Assembly: GCF_014696105.1 (NCBI RefSeq)
Contig: NZ_JACJPO010000018.1
Location: 62,001-126,000, forward strand
Reading direction: 5' to 3'
Origin: Microcoleus sp. FACHB-1515
GTDB taxonomy: Bacteria > Cyanobacteriota > Cyanobacteriia > Elainellales > Elainellaceae
Length of the DNA stretch: 64,000 nt
This document shows, piece after piece, positions 38,784-48,334 of this stretch. A program made the translations under genes and the position numbers. Numbering within the stretch: position 1 is the stretch's first letter; the number at the start of each line of letters is the position of its first letter. The notes under the pieces were generated by a model. The model saw only the letters and a list, made by a program, of their open reading frames with translations, was not told the DNA's origin and ran no database searches.

Positions 38784-40592
38784 ATGACCTCTGATTCCAT
38801 TCGCGAAAAATCTCGACTGCGTGAAACCGACTGGCGACTGCTGCGGCGACTGTTTCCGTATGCGCGGCAGAATACTCGGCTGCTGGCGATCGCGCTGATC
38901 ATGCTCATTCCACTTTCGCTTTCGGATGCGATTCAGCCGATTTTGGTGGGACAGGCGATTTCGCTGATTCGGGGTGAGCCGACAGTAGGATTTTTGCAGG
39001 GGCGAACTTTGGCGCAGGGACTCAATCTTTTGGTGGGGCTGCTGCTGGTGACGATTTTGGTGCAGCTTTCCCTGACGGGGGTGCAGAATTTTCTGATTCA
39101 AAAAGTCGGCCAGCGAATCACCGCCAGCATTCGCGCAGATTTGTTTGATCACGTCACGTCGTTAGCGGTGCGGTTTTTCGATCGCACTCCGGTCGGTCGC
39201 CTGATCACTCGGCTCACCAGCGATGTGGATGCATTGGGCGATGTGTTTTCAACGGGCGCGATCGGCATTTTGAGCGATCTTTTTTCGATGCTGACGATCG
39301 TGGTGGTGATGTTTACGCTTCAGTGGGAATTGGCGCTCTTGCTGGTATTGATGCTGCTGCCAATTACCGCTTTAATTATTTTGTTTCAGCAGCGCTATCG
39401 CCGCGCCAACTATCGCGCTAGAGAAGAATTATCAGCACTCAATTCCACGCTGCAAGAAAACATTGTCGGCATTAACGTCGTGCAGCTTTTTCGACGTGAA
39501 CAGTTCAACGCTGATTTGTTTCGTAAAATCAATTTGCGATACATCAAAGAAGTCGATCGCACCATTTTTTATGATTCTGCCGTTTCCGCTACGCTAGAGT
39601 GGGTGTCGCTCGTGGCGATCGGTGGTGTTCTCTGGCTCGGCGGCGTTCTCGTCACGCAAAATCAAATCACCTTTGGAACGCTCGCTTCATTTATTTTGTT
39701 TGGTCAGCGACTGTTCAATCCGCTGCGTCAATTTGCAGAAAAATTCACGTCCATTCAAGCGGGATTTACTGCGCTAGAGCGAGTGGGTGATATTCTCAAC
39801 GAACCGATCGAAATTCGCGATCCTGCCGACTTCCGCCTGTCAATTTCCGACACTCCAAATCGTCCGGGCGAAATTCGCTTTGAGCAAGTTTGGTTTGGCT
39901 ACAAACCCAATGAATATGTGTTGAAAAATTTAGATTTCACGATTCGTCCGGGTGAAAAAGTTGCGCTGGTTGGCCCGACAGGAGCCGGAAAAAGTTCGAT
40001 TATTCGCTTGCTGTGTCGGCTATATGAAACGACGAAAGGGCGAATCTTGCTCGACGGCGTGGATATTCGCGACCTCCCCCAAGCGGAACTGCGTCGCCGC
40101 CTGACGGTGATTTTGCAGGACGGCTTTTTGTTTGCGGGAGATGTGAAAAGCAATATTGCGCTGGGGGAGGATTATTCGATCGAGCAAATTCGCCACGCTG
40201 CCGAACAAACCAACGTTGCTCAGTTTATCGAGCAGCTACCCCAAGGATATAACACGGAACTGCGCGAACGCGGCACGAATTTATCTGGCGGGCAAAAGCA
40301 GCTTTTGGCGTTTGCTCGCGCTGCCGTGCGGAATCCGCCGATTCTCGTCCTTGATGAAGCAACGGCCAATCTCGATGTCGGAACGGAATCGCTGATTCAA
40401 GAAGCGCTAGAGCGACTGCTGGAAGGCCGAACGGCGATCATCATCGCGCACCGACTTTCGACCATTCGCAATGTCGATCGCATCCTGGTTCTCAAGCAAG
40501 GCCAGCTTGTTGAATCTGGCACGCACGAGGAACTGCTGAACCTGAGTGGACTGTATGCCAGCCTCTATCGTCTGCAAATGCTGGAAGGCTAG
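38784..40592 (+). CDS. ABC exporter, fused permease and ATPase (MsbA/MDR type)
   Basis: A 602-residue half-transporter that works as a dimer in the cytoplasmic membrane. Six membrane helices with an ABC transporter transmembrane domain type 1 occupy 20-325 (ITRLTSDVDALGDVFSTG is its coupling region). The ATPase has Walker A GPTGAGKSS, Q-loop, signature LSGGQKQL, Walker B ILVLDEAT and the H-loop IIAHRLST. Such proteins export lipids, drugs or peptides. The ATG at 38784 is used; a TTG at 38775 lies in frame. Its stop codon shares three bases with the stop of the opposite-strand CAP gene. Confidence 0.93.
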   Translation: MTSDSIREKSRLRETDWRLLRRLFPYARQNTRLLAIALIMLIPLSLSDAIQPILVGQAISLIRGEPTVGFLQGRTLAQGLNLLVGLLLVTILVQLSLTGVQNFLIQKVGQRITASIRADLFDHVTSLAVRFFDRTPVGRLITRLTSDVDALGDVFSTGAIGILSDLFSMLTIVVVMFTLQWELALLLVLMLLPITALIILFQQRYRRANYRAREELSALNSTLQENIVGINVVQLFRREQFNADLFRKINLRYIKEVDRTIFYDSAVSATLEWVSLVAIGGVLWLGGVLVTQNQITFGTLASFILFGQRLFNPLRQFAEKFTSIQAGFTALERVGDILNEPIEIRDPADFRLSISDTPNRPGEIRFEQVWFGYKPNEYVLKNLDFTIRPGEKVALVGPTGAGKSSIIRLLCRLYETTKGRILLDGVDIRDLPQAELRRRLTVILQDGFLFAGDVKSNIALGEDYSIEQIRHAAEQTNVAQFIEQLPQGYNTELRERGTNLSGGQKQLLAFARAAVRNPPILVLDEATANLDVGTESLIQEALERLLEGRTAIIIAHRLSTIRNVDRILVLKQGQLVESGTHEELLNLSGLYASLYRLQMLEG

Positions 40593-41395
40593 CCGTTGCG
40601 TCCGTTATCGGGGACGTTGGGGATGACGCGGACATCGATCGGTGTGCCCATCGACTGCGACCAGTAGGAACTAAATGTGAACCGTCCAGGATCAGGCTTG
40701 AGGACAAAATAGCCAACGCCAATTTCCTGCACCTGATAGGCCAGCATGTTAGCGCGATGGCCGGGACTGTTGATCCAGCCGCGCATGGCGCTTTCGGCTG
40801 TAGTGTGTCCCGCTGCCAGATTTTCGGCAGCTTGTGAAAAGTCATAGCCTGCCGCTTTAATGCGATCCCAGGGGGAGGAGCCGTCTTTTCCGGTGTGGCT
40901 CCAGTTGTCGTCGATCGCCAAACTGCGAGCATACGCGTGAGCCGCCTGCGTCAGTTGCGTATTCACCGCGAGCGCAGGCAACCCTTTTGACTCGCGAAAC
41001 GCATTGGTGCGCTGCACGATTTCATAAGCTTCGCTGACTTTATTTGTGCGTGTGGCGGCAACCTGAAGCCGATAGCGCATCGCGTCGTCGCTCTTGGGCA
41101 GCACGCGAAGGAAATATGTTCCTGCGGATAAACCCTGGATGTCGATCGCGTCTAAACCGCTGGCCGATCGCGAACTGGCAACGGTTTCGCCAAGCTCTGC
41201 ACGTCCATCGCGATCGCGGTCTTGAATCAGTTCCACATCCGCATTTGCGCCCAAGCTACGCAGTTTGAGATTCAAGCTGCTGCGCTGCTTCAGGTTGAAC
41301 TGATACAGCTTGTGATCGTCTCCCAGTCGGTCGTTCAGCCGAACAGGATTCGATCGCACCTTGAGGCTTTGGGCTGAGTTCAAACGAAATGACAT
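40589..41395 (-). CDS. CAP/SCP domain protein with N-terminal PPC-like domain
   Basis: A 268-residue protein. The N half (about 20-115) looks like a bacterial pre-peptidase C-terminal domain (DDHKLYQFNLKQRSSLNLKLRSL, DVELIQDRDRDG, SAGTYFLRVLP). The C half is a CAP/SCP domain (RTNAFRESKGLPALAVNTQLTQAAHAYA, WSHTGKDG, AENLAAG, MRGWINSPGHRANML). A YkwD-like role outside the cell is usual. There is no clear signal peptide at the N terminus, which is odd for the family. The stop codons of this gene and of the ABC exporter overlap in the palindrome CTAG. Confidence 0.88.
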   Translation of the reverse strand: MSFRLNSAQSLKVRSNPVRLNDRLGDDHKLYQFNLKQRSSLNLKLRSLGANADVELIQDRDRDGRAELGETVASSRSASGLDAIDIQGLSAGTYFLRVLPKSDDAMRYRLQVAATRTNKVSEAYEIVQRTNAFRESKGLPALAVNTQLTQAAHAYARSLAIDDNWSHTGKDGSSPWDRIKAAGYDFSQAAENLAAGHTTAESAMRGWINSPGHRANMLAYQVQEIGVGYFVLKPDPGRFTFSSYWSQSMGTPIDVRVIPNVPDNGRNG

Positions 41396-41463
41396 CGCTG
41401 CTGCCTGTGAACAACGAATGGCTTGACGGACGATCGAGCGCGAATGTGCCCGCTCAGAACGAT

Positions 41464-41853
41464 TTACGATGGCAAAACGGCGATGCAGTCAATTTCGACC
41501 CGCACATCTTTGGGCAGGCGAGCGACTTCCACACAGGCGCGAGCGGGCGCAGTTGCCTCGTCAAACCAGCGGGCATAGACAACGTTCATGGCGTTGAAAT
41601 CGTTCAGATCCGCAAGATAGACAGTGGTTTTAACCACATCTGCGATCGATGCGCCTGCTGCCTGCAAAACCGCGACGAGGTTGGCGATCGCCTGCTCGGT
41701 TTGCTGACTCACTTCTGCGCTGACGATCGCGCCCGTCTGAGGATCAAGCGGAATTTGACCTGAAACAAAAAGAAACGACCCAGCAGCGATCGCTTGACTG
41801 TATGGCCCGACGGGGGCAGGAGCTTGTTCAGTGTGAATGACAGTGCGACTCAT
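41464..41853 (-). CDS. RidA family enamine/imine deaminase
   Basis: A 129-residue trimeric enzyme of the YjgF/YER057c/UK114 family, which hydrolyses reactive enamines from PLP enzymes. Features are the start [31 protein letters not shown], and the active-site arginine region [20 protein letters not shown]. It starts at an ATG 5 bases after the stop of the nudix gene, so it is the last gene of the ktrB-ktrA-anmK-hypothetical-nudix-ridA series. Confidence 0.93.
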   Translation of the reverse strand: MSRTVIHTEQAPAPVGPYSQAIAAGSFLFVSGQIPLDPQTGAIVSAEVSQQTEQAIANLVAVLQAAGASIADVVKTTVYLADLNDFNAMNVVYARWFDEATAPARACVEVARLPKDVRVEIDCIAVLPS

Positions 41854-41858
41854 GTGAA

Positions 41859-42290
41859 TTATCCAAGCGCAGGACGATGACCAGTGGCGCGATAGTGTTG
41901 ATAGTCGCGCAAAATGGAATCGTGGTCAAAGCACAAGTTCGTCGGCAGTTGGTCGAGTTCAAACACTTGCACGCTCTGGGCATCGTCGCCTGCTTGAGGT
42001 GTGCCGCTGGCAGTGGCAAGAAAGACAACGCTGAGCGTGTGCTGGCGCGGGTCGCGATCGGGATCAGAATATACGTGAAACTGCTCAACCAGCTTGACTT
42101 CCAAGCCTGTTTCTTCTTGCGCTTCGCGTTTGGCAGCGGTTTCAACTGATTCGCCATAATCAACAAAGCCACCGGGAAGCGCCCAGCCGAAAGGCTCATT
42201 GCGCCGCTCAATAAGGACGATCGCCGCCTGCGATCGATCGCTCAGTTCAATAATCAAATCAACAGTCGGAGTCGGATTGCGGTGAGCCAC
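41859..42290 (-). CDS. Nudix hydrolase
   Basis: A 143-residue hydrolase with a complete nudix box ([25 protein letters not shown]), here given in part: [15 protein letters not shown] then REAQEETG. The box binds Mg2+ and nucleoside diphosphate-X substrates. The flanking ALPGGF and the N-terminal VDLIIEL are like the ADP-ribose pyrophosphatase group, but the substrate is not certain. It lies 5 bases before ridA and 54 bases after the hypothetical gene. Confidence 0.9.
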   Translation of the reverse strand: MAHRNPTPTVDLIIELSDRSQAAIVLIERRNEPFGWALPGGFVDYGESVETAAKREAQEETGLEVKLVEQFHVYSDPDRDPRQHTLSVVFLATASGTPQAGDDAQSVQVFELDQLPTNLCFDHDSILRDYQHYRATGHRPALG

Positions 42291-42344
42291 ACATATAACG
42301 GAAAAACTGCTTTCTCAGGATAGCGATCGCTGAGTGCGGCGCGA

Positions 42345-42854
42345 TTAAGCTTCGTGACGTTCGACGATCGCTTCCATCGTGCTGCTGAGATAGTGGCCGG
42401 ACATGATGCTGCTGGACAAGCAATATTTGTGAGTGTCGAGGCGATGGAGCGTTTCAAATCCGGTTCGACGCTGACGATCGCCCAAAACCCAGTAGCGCTG
42501 TACGATCGATTCGGGCGCGATCCAGCCTTCACCTTCGACGCGACCCAGTTCACTATGTTGCAAAACAAAAGTGTATTGGCGCTCACCCGGATTGAGGCGT
42601 CCGCGATATTGAAAAGAAACTTCGGGGCGATCGATCGTGGGAAACATTAGCTTTGTCACCATCGTATACCAGCCGTCGCGACTCCAGGCCACCAGGATTT
42701 TGCCTTTGACGGTGACAGGCAGGCCATCGCGATCGAGCCAGCTTCCTTGCAGCGTCCAGCGGCCTGCTTCCAAAAGAAAAGAGTGAGACACAATAGCCAT
42801 TCCTGATATCTTATTCGCCCAAGGCCGATCGAAAGACGCTGAATTATCTTTCAT
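42345..42854 (-). CDS. Conserved-looking cyanobacterial protein of unknown function
   Basis: A 169-residue protein rich in beta-strand-like segments (GRWTLQGSWLDRDGLPVTVKG, FPTIDRPEVSFQYRGRL, YTFVLQHSELGRVEGEG), which suggests a lipocalin- or barrel-like fold. No family recognised. The ATG at 42854 has AGG about 11 bases before it and lies 5 bases after the anmK stop; the ATG at 42800 (MAIVSHSFLLEAG) is also possible. It is likely translated with anmK. Confidence 0.7.
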   Translation of the reverse strand: MKDNSASFDRPWANKISGMAIVSHSFLLEAGRWTLQGSWLDRDGLPVTVKGKILVAWSRDGWYTMVTKLMFPTIDRPEVSFQYRGRLNPGERQYTFVLQHSELGRVEGEGWIAPESIVQRYWVLGDRQRRTGFETLHRLDTHKYCLSSSIMSGHYLSSTMEAIVERHEA

Positions 42855-42859
42855 CAGTA

Positions 42860-43993
42860 TTACCTAGAGAACTGGCGACTCGGTATGTAGCTTTCCCCCA
42901 GAATCATGGCTTTCGCTGCACCTGTCACCTCCGGAAGATTACCGGGGATGCCGAGTTGATGCCAATAGGCAAGGACGGCAAACGCGATCGCTTCCTTAAA
43001 ATCCGCATTCAATCCGGCCTCATCCGTCGTAAGCACCGTTGCTTGAAATCGTGCCTGAAGGCGCGATCGCAAGTAGCGGTTGTGACTGCCGCCGCCGCAG
43101 AGCAACACTTGATCTGGCAACCGAGGCAAAAAGTTCTCGTAACTATGAGCGATCGAAGCGGCGGTAAGTTCCGTCAGCGTGGCGAGAATGTCAGCCGAAT
43201 CAAGGTCATGGGCTTCGGCCAGTCGATCGCGTAGGTAATCCGCGCCAAACAATTCGCGTCCGGTCGATTTGGGCGGTGGCGCTTGAAAAAAGTCGTGACC
43301 CAGCCAGCGATCGACCAGTTCCAGGTCAGGCTGGCCGCTGGCTGCCCATGCGCCATCGCGATCGTATCGCTGAGTTCCATCCGATAGCTGCTGGACAGCG
43401 AGATCGAGAAGCGAATTGCCAGGACCCGTATCCCAACCGAGGACTTGGCTGCGATCGGCAGGCAGATAGGTGACATTGCCGATGCCGCCGATGTTTTGCA
43501 CCGCCCGATCGAGCGTGGGATGCGTCAGCAAGCAGGCATCGACGGGCGACACCATTGGCGCACCTTCGCCGCCCACTGCAATGTCAGCGGCGCGAAAGTT
43601 GCTGACTGTCGGAATCTGAGTGAGGCGGGCGATCGCGGCTCCGCGACCCAGTTGGACACTATAAGCTAGAGAGTGGTCGCTCGAACGGGGATGATGAAAA
43701 ACCGTTTGGCCGTGTGAGCCAATCAGATCGACGGATGGCTGATTAGCGGCTAAGGCAATCGCCGCCTCCGCAAAAACTGCCGCAATCTCGTCATCCAAAG
43801 CGGCAAAATCAGCGAGGGAAAGCGAGGCTCCACCTGCGACCGCAAGAATGCGATCGCGCAAATCGGCAGGATAGGGATAAGTCTGAGCAGCAATCAGTTG
43901 AGCTTGCAAATCGTGAGTTGTGCCGCTGATTTCAACAAGCGCTGCGTCAATGCCGTCTACCGAGGTGCCGCTGATCAAGCCAATCACGCGCAT
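42860..43993 (-). CDS. anmK: Anhydro-N-acetylmuramic acid kinase
   Basis: Phosphorylates 1,6-anhydroMurNAc, a peptidoglycan turnover product, to MurNAc-6-P. The 377-residue protein has the ASKHA-type motifs: [56 protein letters not shown] and [10 protein letters not shown]. The ATG at 43993 is preceded by GAG and lies 8 bases after ktrA; an upstream GTG at 44005 overlaps ktrA. Its place after ktrAB is probably just operon sharing. Confidence 0.94.
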   Translation of the reverse strand: MRVIGLISGTSVDGIDAALVEISGTTHDLQAQLIAAQTYPYPADLRDRILAVAGGASLSLADFAALDDEIAAVFAEAAIALAANQPSVDLIGSHGQTVFHHPRSSDHSLAYSVQLGRGAAIARLTQIPTVSNFRAADIAVGGEGAPMVSPVDACLLTHPTLDRAVQNIGGIGNVTYLPADRSQVLGWDTGPGNSLLDLAVQQLSDGTQRYDRDGAWAASGQPDLELVDRWLGHDFFQAPPPKSTGRELFGADYLRDRLAEAHDLDSADILATLTELTAASIAHSYENFLPRLPDQVLLCGGGSHNRYLRSRLQARFQATVLTTDEAGLNADFKEAIAFAVLAYWHQLGIPGNLPEVTGAAKAMILGESYIPSRQFSR

Positions 43994-44001
43994 GGAAATT
44001 C

Positions 44002-44703
44002 TCACGTAGGAAGTGCGCCAAGTCCTTGATTCGAGCCGATCACGACGATCGCTTCGCCGCGACGCAGCCGCCGACTTGGTAGCGGATTAATTGTGAAGCG
44101 ACCATCATAGCTGACGGCCAGCAGCGTCAGGTCGTATTTGTTACGCAGTTGCAGTTCGGCGATCGTTTTGCCGTCAAACGCTTCGGGAACCAGCAGTTCG
44201 ACAATGCTGTTTTCCGGGTCAAGATCGAAGCGATCGAGAATGTTGGGCTGTGTGAGCGATCGTGCCAGTTCGCAGCCTGCTTGGTGTTCTGGAAAGATGA
44301 CCAGATCGGCTCCGACTTTTTTGAGCAGCTTTTCATGAATTTGCGACGAGGCTTTAGCAACGACATGTTCCACGCCGCCATCTTTAAGATTGAGCGTTGT
44401 AATTACGCTTTCTTCCACATAGTTGCCGATCGCCACGATGATCGTGTTGAATTCAAAGACGCCTGCTTCTTTGAGGGCGGCAGGGTCAGTTGAATCGAGT
44501 TCGATCGCTCGCACGGCTAAGTTGTCGCTGAGCAATTGGGCGACGCGCTTTTCGTCTGAATCGATTCCCATGACCTCAAAGCCGGAATTGTGCAGCGTTT
44601 GGCAGACCGCACGGCCAAATCGCCCCAATCCGATGACCGCAAACTGCTTGCTCGGTCGGGTGCTGCGTAGACTGCCAAAAAAGCCTAAAGAAGACAGGTT
44701 CAC
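44002..44703 (-). CDS. ktrA: KtrA/TrkA-type cytosolic K+ channel regulator
   Basis: A 233-residue RCK protein: Rossmann-fold NAD(H)/ATP-binding N domain ([26 protein letters not shown]) and a C-terminal TrkA-C domain ([34 protein letters not shown]). It forms a ring that gates the KtrB membrane subunit. The start is GTG at 44703, supported by GGAG 7 bases upstream; a TTG at 44739 is less likely. It follows ktrB by 94 bases and precedes anmK by 8. Confidence 0.92.
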   Translation of the reverse strand: MNLSSLGFFGSLRSTRPSKQFAVIGLGRFGRAVCQTLHNSGFEVMGIDSDEKRVAQLLSDNLAVRAIELDSTDPAALKEAGVFEFNTIIVAIGNYVEESVITTLNLKDGGVEHVVAKASSQIHEKLLKKVGADLVIFPEHQAGCELARSLTQPNILDRFDLDPENSIVELLVPEAFDGKTIAELQLRNKYDLTLLAVSYDGRFTINPLPSRRLRRGEAIVVIGSNQGLGALPT

Positions 44704-44797
44704 GAATTTTCTCCGAGGATATCGAGCAACTGCAAGCAAACGTTCAATCTAAGCCTCGGTCTTTAAACTAGCAGCGATCGCGCTTGCCAAAACAGCT

Positions 44798-46144
44798 TTA
44801 ACCAACCAGCAGATTTTCCTGAGGAAAGCGGATGACGGTTGGCTTGGGATCGCCCAACAGCGCACCGATCAGCAGCAGCACGCCCACCCGACCGATATAC
44901 ATTGTTGCCACCAGCACTAGTTTGGCAAAAACCGACAGACCTGCCGTAATGCCCGTAGACAGCCCGACCGTACAAAACGCCGAAACCACTTCAAACAGAA
45001 TTTGAATAAAGTCTAGCTGCGGATCAGAAATGGTGATCAGTCCGGTCATGACAATCAGCGTGATGATCGACCCGACGGCGACGGCGATCGCTTTGAGAAT
45101 AACAGGGATCGGCAGTTGGCGCTCGTAGATCTGCACCGTTTCCTGTCCGCGCAAGACGGCAACCGTACTGCGCGTGAGAACCCGCAAGGTCGTGGTTTTG
45201 ATGCCGCCCGCTGTGCTGCCCGGACTGCCGCCGATGAACATGAGCGCGATCGAAATGAACAAGCCTGCCGTTGTCATTTCACCGACATTGATCGTGTTGA
45301 ATCCGGCTGTGCGCGGCGTCACTGCGGCAAACCACGCGGTCAACAGGCGCGTTACCGGATCGAGCGGGGCAAGCGTACCGGGATTGTTGACTTCAGTGAG
45401 AAACAATCCGATCGTGCCAAGCACCAGTAGAACCAGCGTGGTGCTGACGGCAACTTTGAAATTGAGCGAGAGTACAGGTCGCTCGATCGATGGCTGCTTG
45501 CCTCGGTGAAGTCGCGATCGCAGCCACAGATACATCTCAAAAATCGCCTCATAGCCGATGCCGCCAAAAATAATCAAACCGGGAATTACCAGATTGATCA
45601 GCCATGAAGACTGGTAGCCGACCAAATTATCGGAGAACAAGCTAAAGCCCGCATTGTTCCAAGCTGTAATGCTGTGAAAAAGAGCTAGCCACACCGCTCG
45701 ACCGAAATCGTGATCTGGCAAAAACACTGGGATCATCAAAAGTGCGCCCGTCAACTCAAACAGCAGCGTTGTCGCGATGATGGACTGAATCACTTGTGAA
45801 ACGCCTTCGAGTCCGGGGCGATCGAGCGCTTGCTGAACGGCCACCTTATCGCGCAGCCCAAACCTGCGACCCAGCAGCAGCAGCAGAAATGTCGTTGCCG
45901 TCATGTAGCCCAAGCCGCCAATTTGCACAAGAGCGGCAATGACAACATGCCCCCAGTCCGAAAAATAAGTTCCGGTATCAACAATGATGTGCCCCGTTAC
46001 GCAAACCGCCGAAGTTGACGTAAAGAGCGCCACGATCGGATCGTTCCAGTCGCCGCTGCTGGTGGCTCCGGGCAGCAGCAAGAGCAGCGTTCCGATCGCA
46101 ATCACAGCCAAAAATCCCAGACAAATCGTTCGAGAAACGGTCAT
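44798..46144 (-). CDS. ktrB: KtrB-type K+/Na+-dependent transporter membrane subunit
   Basis: A 448-residue membrane protein of the Trk/Ktr/HKT superfamily with four M1-P-M2 repeats. All four selectivity-filter glycines are visible: TSAVCVTGHII, AWNNAGFSLFS, TPRTAGFNTI and AFCTVGLSTGI. The glycine-rich gate loop FIGGSPGSTAGGIKTTT lies in the third repeat. It imports K+ (and depends on Na+) under osmotic stress. The ATG at 46144 lies only 42 bases from the ATG of the divergent methyltransferase gene. Confidence 0.94.
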   Translation of the reverse strand: MTVSRTICLGFLAVIAIGTLLLLLPGATSSGDWNDPIVALFTSTSAVCVTGHIIVDTGTYFSDWGHVVIAALVQIGGLGYMTATTFLLLLLGRRFGLRDKVAVQQALDRPGLEGVSQVIQSIIATTLLFELTGALLMIPVFLPDHDFGRAVWLALFHSITAWNNAGFSLFSDNLVGYQSSWLINLVIPGLIIFGGIGYEAIFEMYLWLRSRLHRGKQPSIERPVLSLNFKVAVSTTLVLLVLGTIGLFLTEVNNPGTLAPLDPVTRLLTAWFAAVTPRTAGFNTINVGEMTTAGLFISIALMFIGGSPGSTAGGIKTTTLRVLTRSTVAVLRGQETVQIYERQLPIPVILKAIAVAVGSIITLIVMTGLITISDPQLDFIQILFEVVSAFCTVGLSTGITAGLSVFAKLVLVATMYIGRVGVLLLIGALLGDPKPTVIRFPQENLLVG

Positions 46145-46186
46145 CAGCTAGAATTTTGCAAGAATATTTTCTGAGATTACCCTGTG

Positions 46187-47035
46187 ATGACCGCTTCTTT
46201 GCAACAGCAAATCCGTGAATTCTACGATGCCTCCTCTGGCCTGTGGGAACAGATTTGGGGTGAACACATGCATCACGGCTACTACGGCGCAACCGGAAGC
46301 GATCGCAAAGACCGCCGCCAAGCCCAAATTGATTTAATTGAAGAACTGCTGGCTTGGGGAAACGTTTCCCAGGCTGAAAACATTCTCGATGTTGGCTGCG
46401 GCATCGGCGGCAGTTCGCTCTACCTTGCCGAAAAATTCAACGCCCGCGCAACGGGAATCACTCTCAGTCCTGTGCAGGCCAACCGCGCAATCGATCGCGC
46501 CCGCACCGCCAACCTGAGCGATCGCACTCAGTTCCTTGTTGCCGACGCGCTCAACACGCCCTTTGCCGACAACAGCTTTGATTTCGTCTGGTCGCTCGAA
46601 AGCGGCGAACATATGCCAGACAAAGCCCGCTTTCTGCAAGAGTGCTATCGCGTCCTCAAACCGGGCGGCACATTTCTGATGGCAACTTGGTGTCACCGAT
46701 CGATCGACCAAGCCCCGCTCACTGCCGACGAACAAAACCACCTCAACGACATCTACCGCGTCTACTGTCTCCCCTACGTGATCTCGCTGCCGCAGTACGA
46801 AGCGATCGCCCGCTCGATCGGATTTGCCGACATTCGCACAGCCGACTGGTCACAAGCCGTCGCTCCCTTTTGGAACGTCGTCATTGATTCTGCCCTCACC
46901 CCGTCTGCAATTTGGGGCTTACTGCAATCCGGTTGGACAACGATTCAGGCCGCCCTATCGCTGGGATTGATGCAGCGCGGCTACGATCGCGGCCTGGTCA
47001 AGTTCGGCCTCCTCTACGGCACAAAGGAGGAATGA
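46187..47035 (+). CDS. Gamma-tocopherol methyltransferase (tocopherol O-methyltransferase)
   Basis: SAM-dependent enzyme that methylates gamma- to alpha-tocopherol at the thylakoid or inner membrane. The 282-residue protein closely follows the plant VTE4 pattern: REFYDASSGLWEQIWGEHMHHGYY, SAM loop ILDVGCGIGGSSLYL, ATGITLSPVQANRA, SLESGEHMPDK, MATWCHR, VAPFWNVVIDSAL, and the C-terminal SGWTTIQAALSLGLMQRGYDRG. Cyanobacterial homologue is slr0089. ATG at 46187 preferred; a GTG at 46184 precedes it. It is divergent from ktrB with a 42-base spacer. Confidence 0.92.
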   Translation: MTASLQQQIREFYDASSGLWEQIWGEHMHHGYYGATGSDRKDRRQAQIDLIEELLAWGNVSQAENILDVGCGIGGSSLYLAEKFNARATGITLSPVQANRAIDRARTANLSDRTQFLVADALNTPFADNSFDFVWSLESGEHMPDKARFLQECYRVLKPGGTFLMATWCHRSIDQAPLTADEQNHLNDIYRVYCLPYVISLPQYEAIARSIGFADIRTADWSQAVAPFWNVVIDSALTPSAIWGLLQSGWTTIQAALSLGLMQRGYDRGLVKFGLLYGTKEE

Positions 47036-47163
47036 GGAAAACGCAGAAAAGGCAGGAGGCTCGAAAGCGAGGGACGCGGACGACCGACCGATGCCAAGAC
47101 CACATTGACTGAGCGATCGCTCCCCCCTCAATTCCCCTTGAGAACCCGGACTTTGAGCAGTTC

Positions 47164-47200
47164 GGCTCCCTCCTTAGTAAGGAGGGTTGGGGAGGATCAC
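47164..47200. repeat. Dispersed intergenic hairpin repeat, copy 1
   Basis: GGCTCCCTCCTTAGTAAGGAGGG then TTGGGGAGGATCA. The CCCTCCTTA/TAAGGAGGG arms make a hairpin. A second copy lies at 49628-49663, differing in only a few bases. Noncoding, and part of the stretch 47036-47330, which holds no gene. Confidence 0.7.
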
Positions 47201-47330
47201 TCCTGTTAAACCTCACCCTAGCCTCTACTGGTTCAGAAAATCAGAGGTAATCTTCACCCTAAAAAATCCATCTACCGAATCCTAATTCGCCACAGTAGCC
47301 TAGAGAAGTTTGATTTCGATCGCCCTCTCC

Positions 47331-48242
47331 ATGCTGCAATTTCAACCGCCTGGCTTCGTTCAACGCGCCACCTCCACCTCTCTTGGCGTCCTCGCCTACT
47401 ACACCAGCGATCGAGACTTTTGGAACACCCCGCTCGATACCGTGTCGGGAGCGCTGCGCGATCGCCCGCCCTTAATTTTTCTACACAGCTTAGGTGGCGG
47501 CTCCTCAGCCTATGAATGGTCAAAAGTTTATCCCGCCTTTGCCGCCGACTATTCGATCGTTGCTCCAGATTTAATCGGCTGGGGACAATCCACACATCCC
47601 GTAAGGGACTACCAGCCCGAAGATTACTTTCAGGTGATCGCAGAATTCATTGAGAGTTTGGGCGAAAGCGCGATCGTGATAGCCTCCTCACTCACAGCGG
47701 GACTCACCATCCGCCTCGCCATCCAAAAGCCGAACTTATTCAAGTCGCTATTTCTCGTTTCGCCTTCTGGCTACGGCGATTTCGGCATCGACTATGGGCG
47801 CGGCATTCCCGCTCAGATTGCCAAAATTCCCTTCCTCGATCGCTTCATTTACTCGGTTGGCGCCGCGAACGAAGCCGCCGTGCGAAACTTTCTTGAGCAA
47901 TTTTTGTTTGCCGATCGATCGCGCCTCACAGACGAAATCGTGCAGGCCTATCTCGCTTCTGCCCTGCAAATGAACGCTGAATATGCCGCACTGTCTTCAC
48001 TGCGGGGCGATCTGTGCTTTGATCTGTCGCTCTATATGAATCAACTGCATGTGCCGACGGCGATCGTTTGGGGCGAAAAATCGCGCTTTGGCACTGTTGA
48101 TCAAGGTCGCCGCTTGGCCGCTCTGAATCCAAAAGCCGTGCAGACGTTCGACGTGATTTCCGACTCTGGCGTTTTACCGCACCTCGAACTGCCTGCTGTC
48201 GTTGTTGGCCTGCTTCAGCGGCATCTCAACGCTTCTCAGTAA
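47331..48242 (+). CDS. Alpha/beta hydrolase with atypical nucleophile elbow
   Basis: A 303-residue hydrolase. The oxyanion region is IFLHSLGGGSSAYEWS, and PDLIGWGQSTHP is the classical strand. The usual G-x-S-x-G nucleophile elbow reads A-S-S-L-T (VIASSLTAGLTIRLA), with a serine still in the nucleophile place. The Asp and His partners (SRFGTVDQGRR; VLPHLELP) are plausible. The ATG at 47331 is chosen over a TTG at 47310. Substrate unknown; a pheophytinase- or dehalogenase-like role cannot be told apart. It is followed by a tiny ORF. Confidence 0.82.
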   Translation: MLQFQPPGFVQRATSTSLGVLAYYTSDRDFWNTPLDTVSGALRDRPPLIFLHSLGGGSSAYEWSKVYPAFAADYSIVAPDLIGWGQSTHPVRDYQPEDYFQVIAEFIESLGESAIVIASSLTAGLTIRLAIQKPNLFKSLFLVSPSGYGDFGIDYGRGIPAQIAKIPFLDRFIYSVGAANEAAVRNFLEQFLFADRSRLTDEIVQAYLASALQMNAEYAALSSLRGDLCFDLSLYMNQLHVPTAIVWGEKSRFGTVDQGRRLAALNPKAVQTFDVISDSGVLPHLELPAVVVGLLQRHLNASQ

Positions 48243-48334
48243 GTGACAGCCTTTCCAGTCAGCGACAGCCCTGAGATAGGTGGCAAATGTTGCAAAATCT
48301 ACACACAATAAAGATGTACTGATTGAGTCCGATC

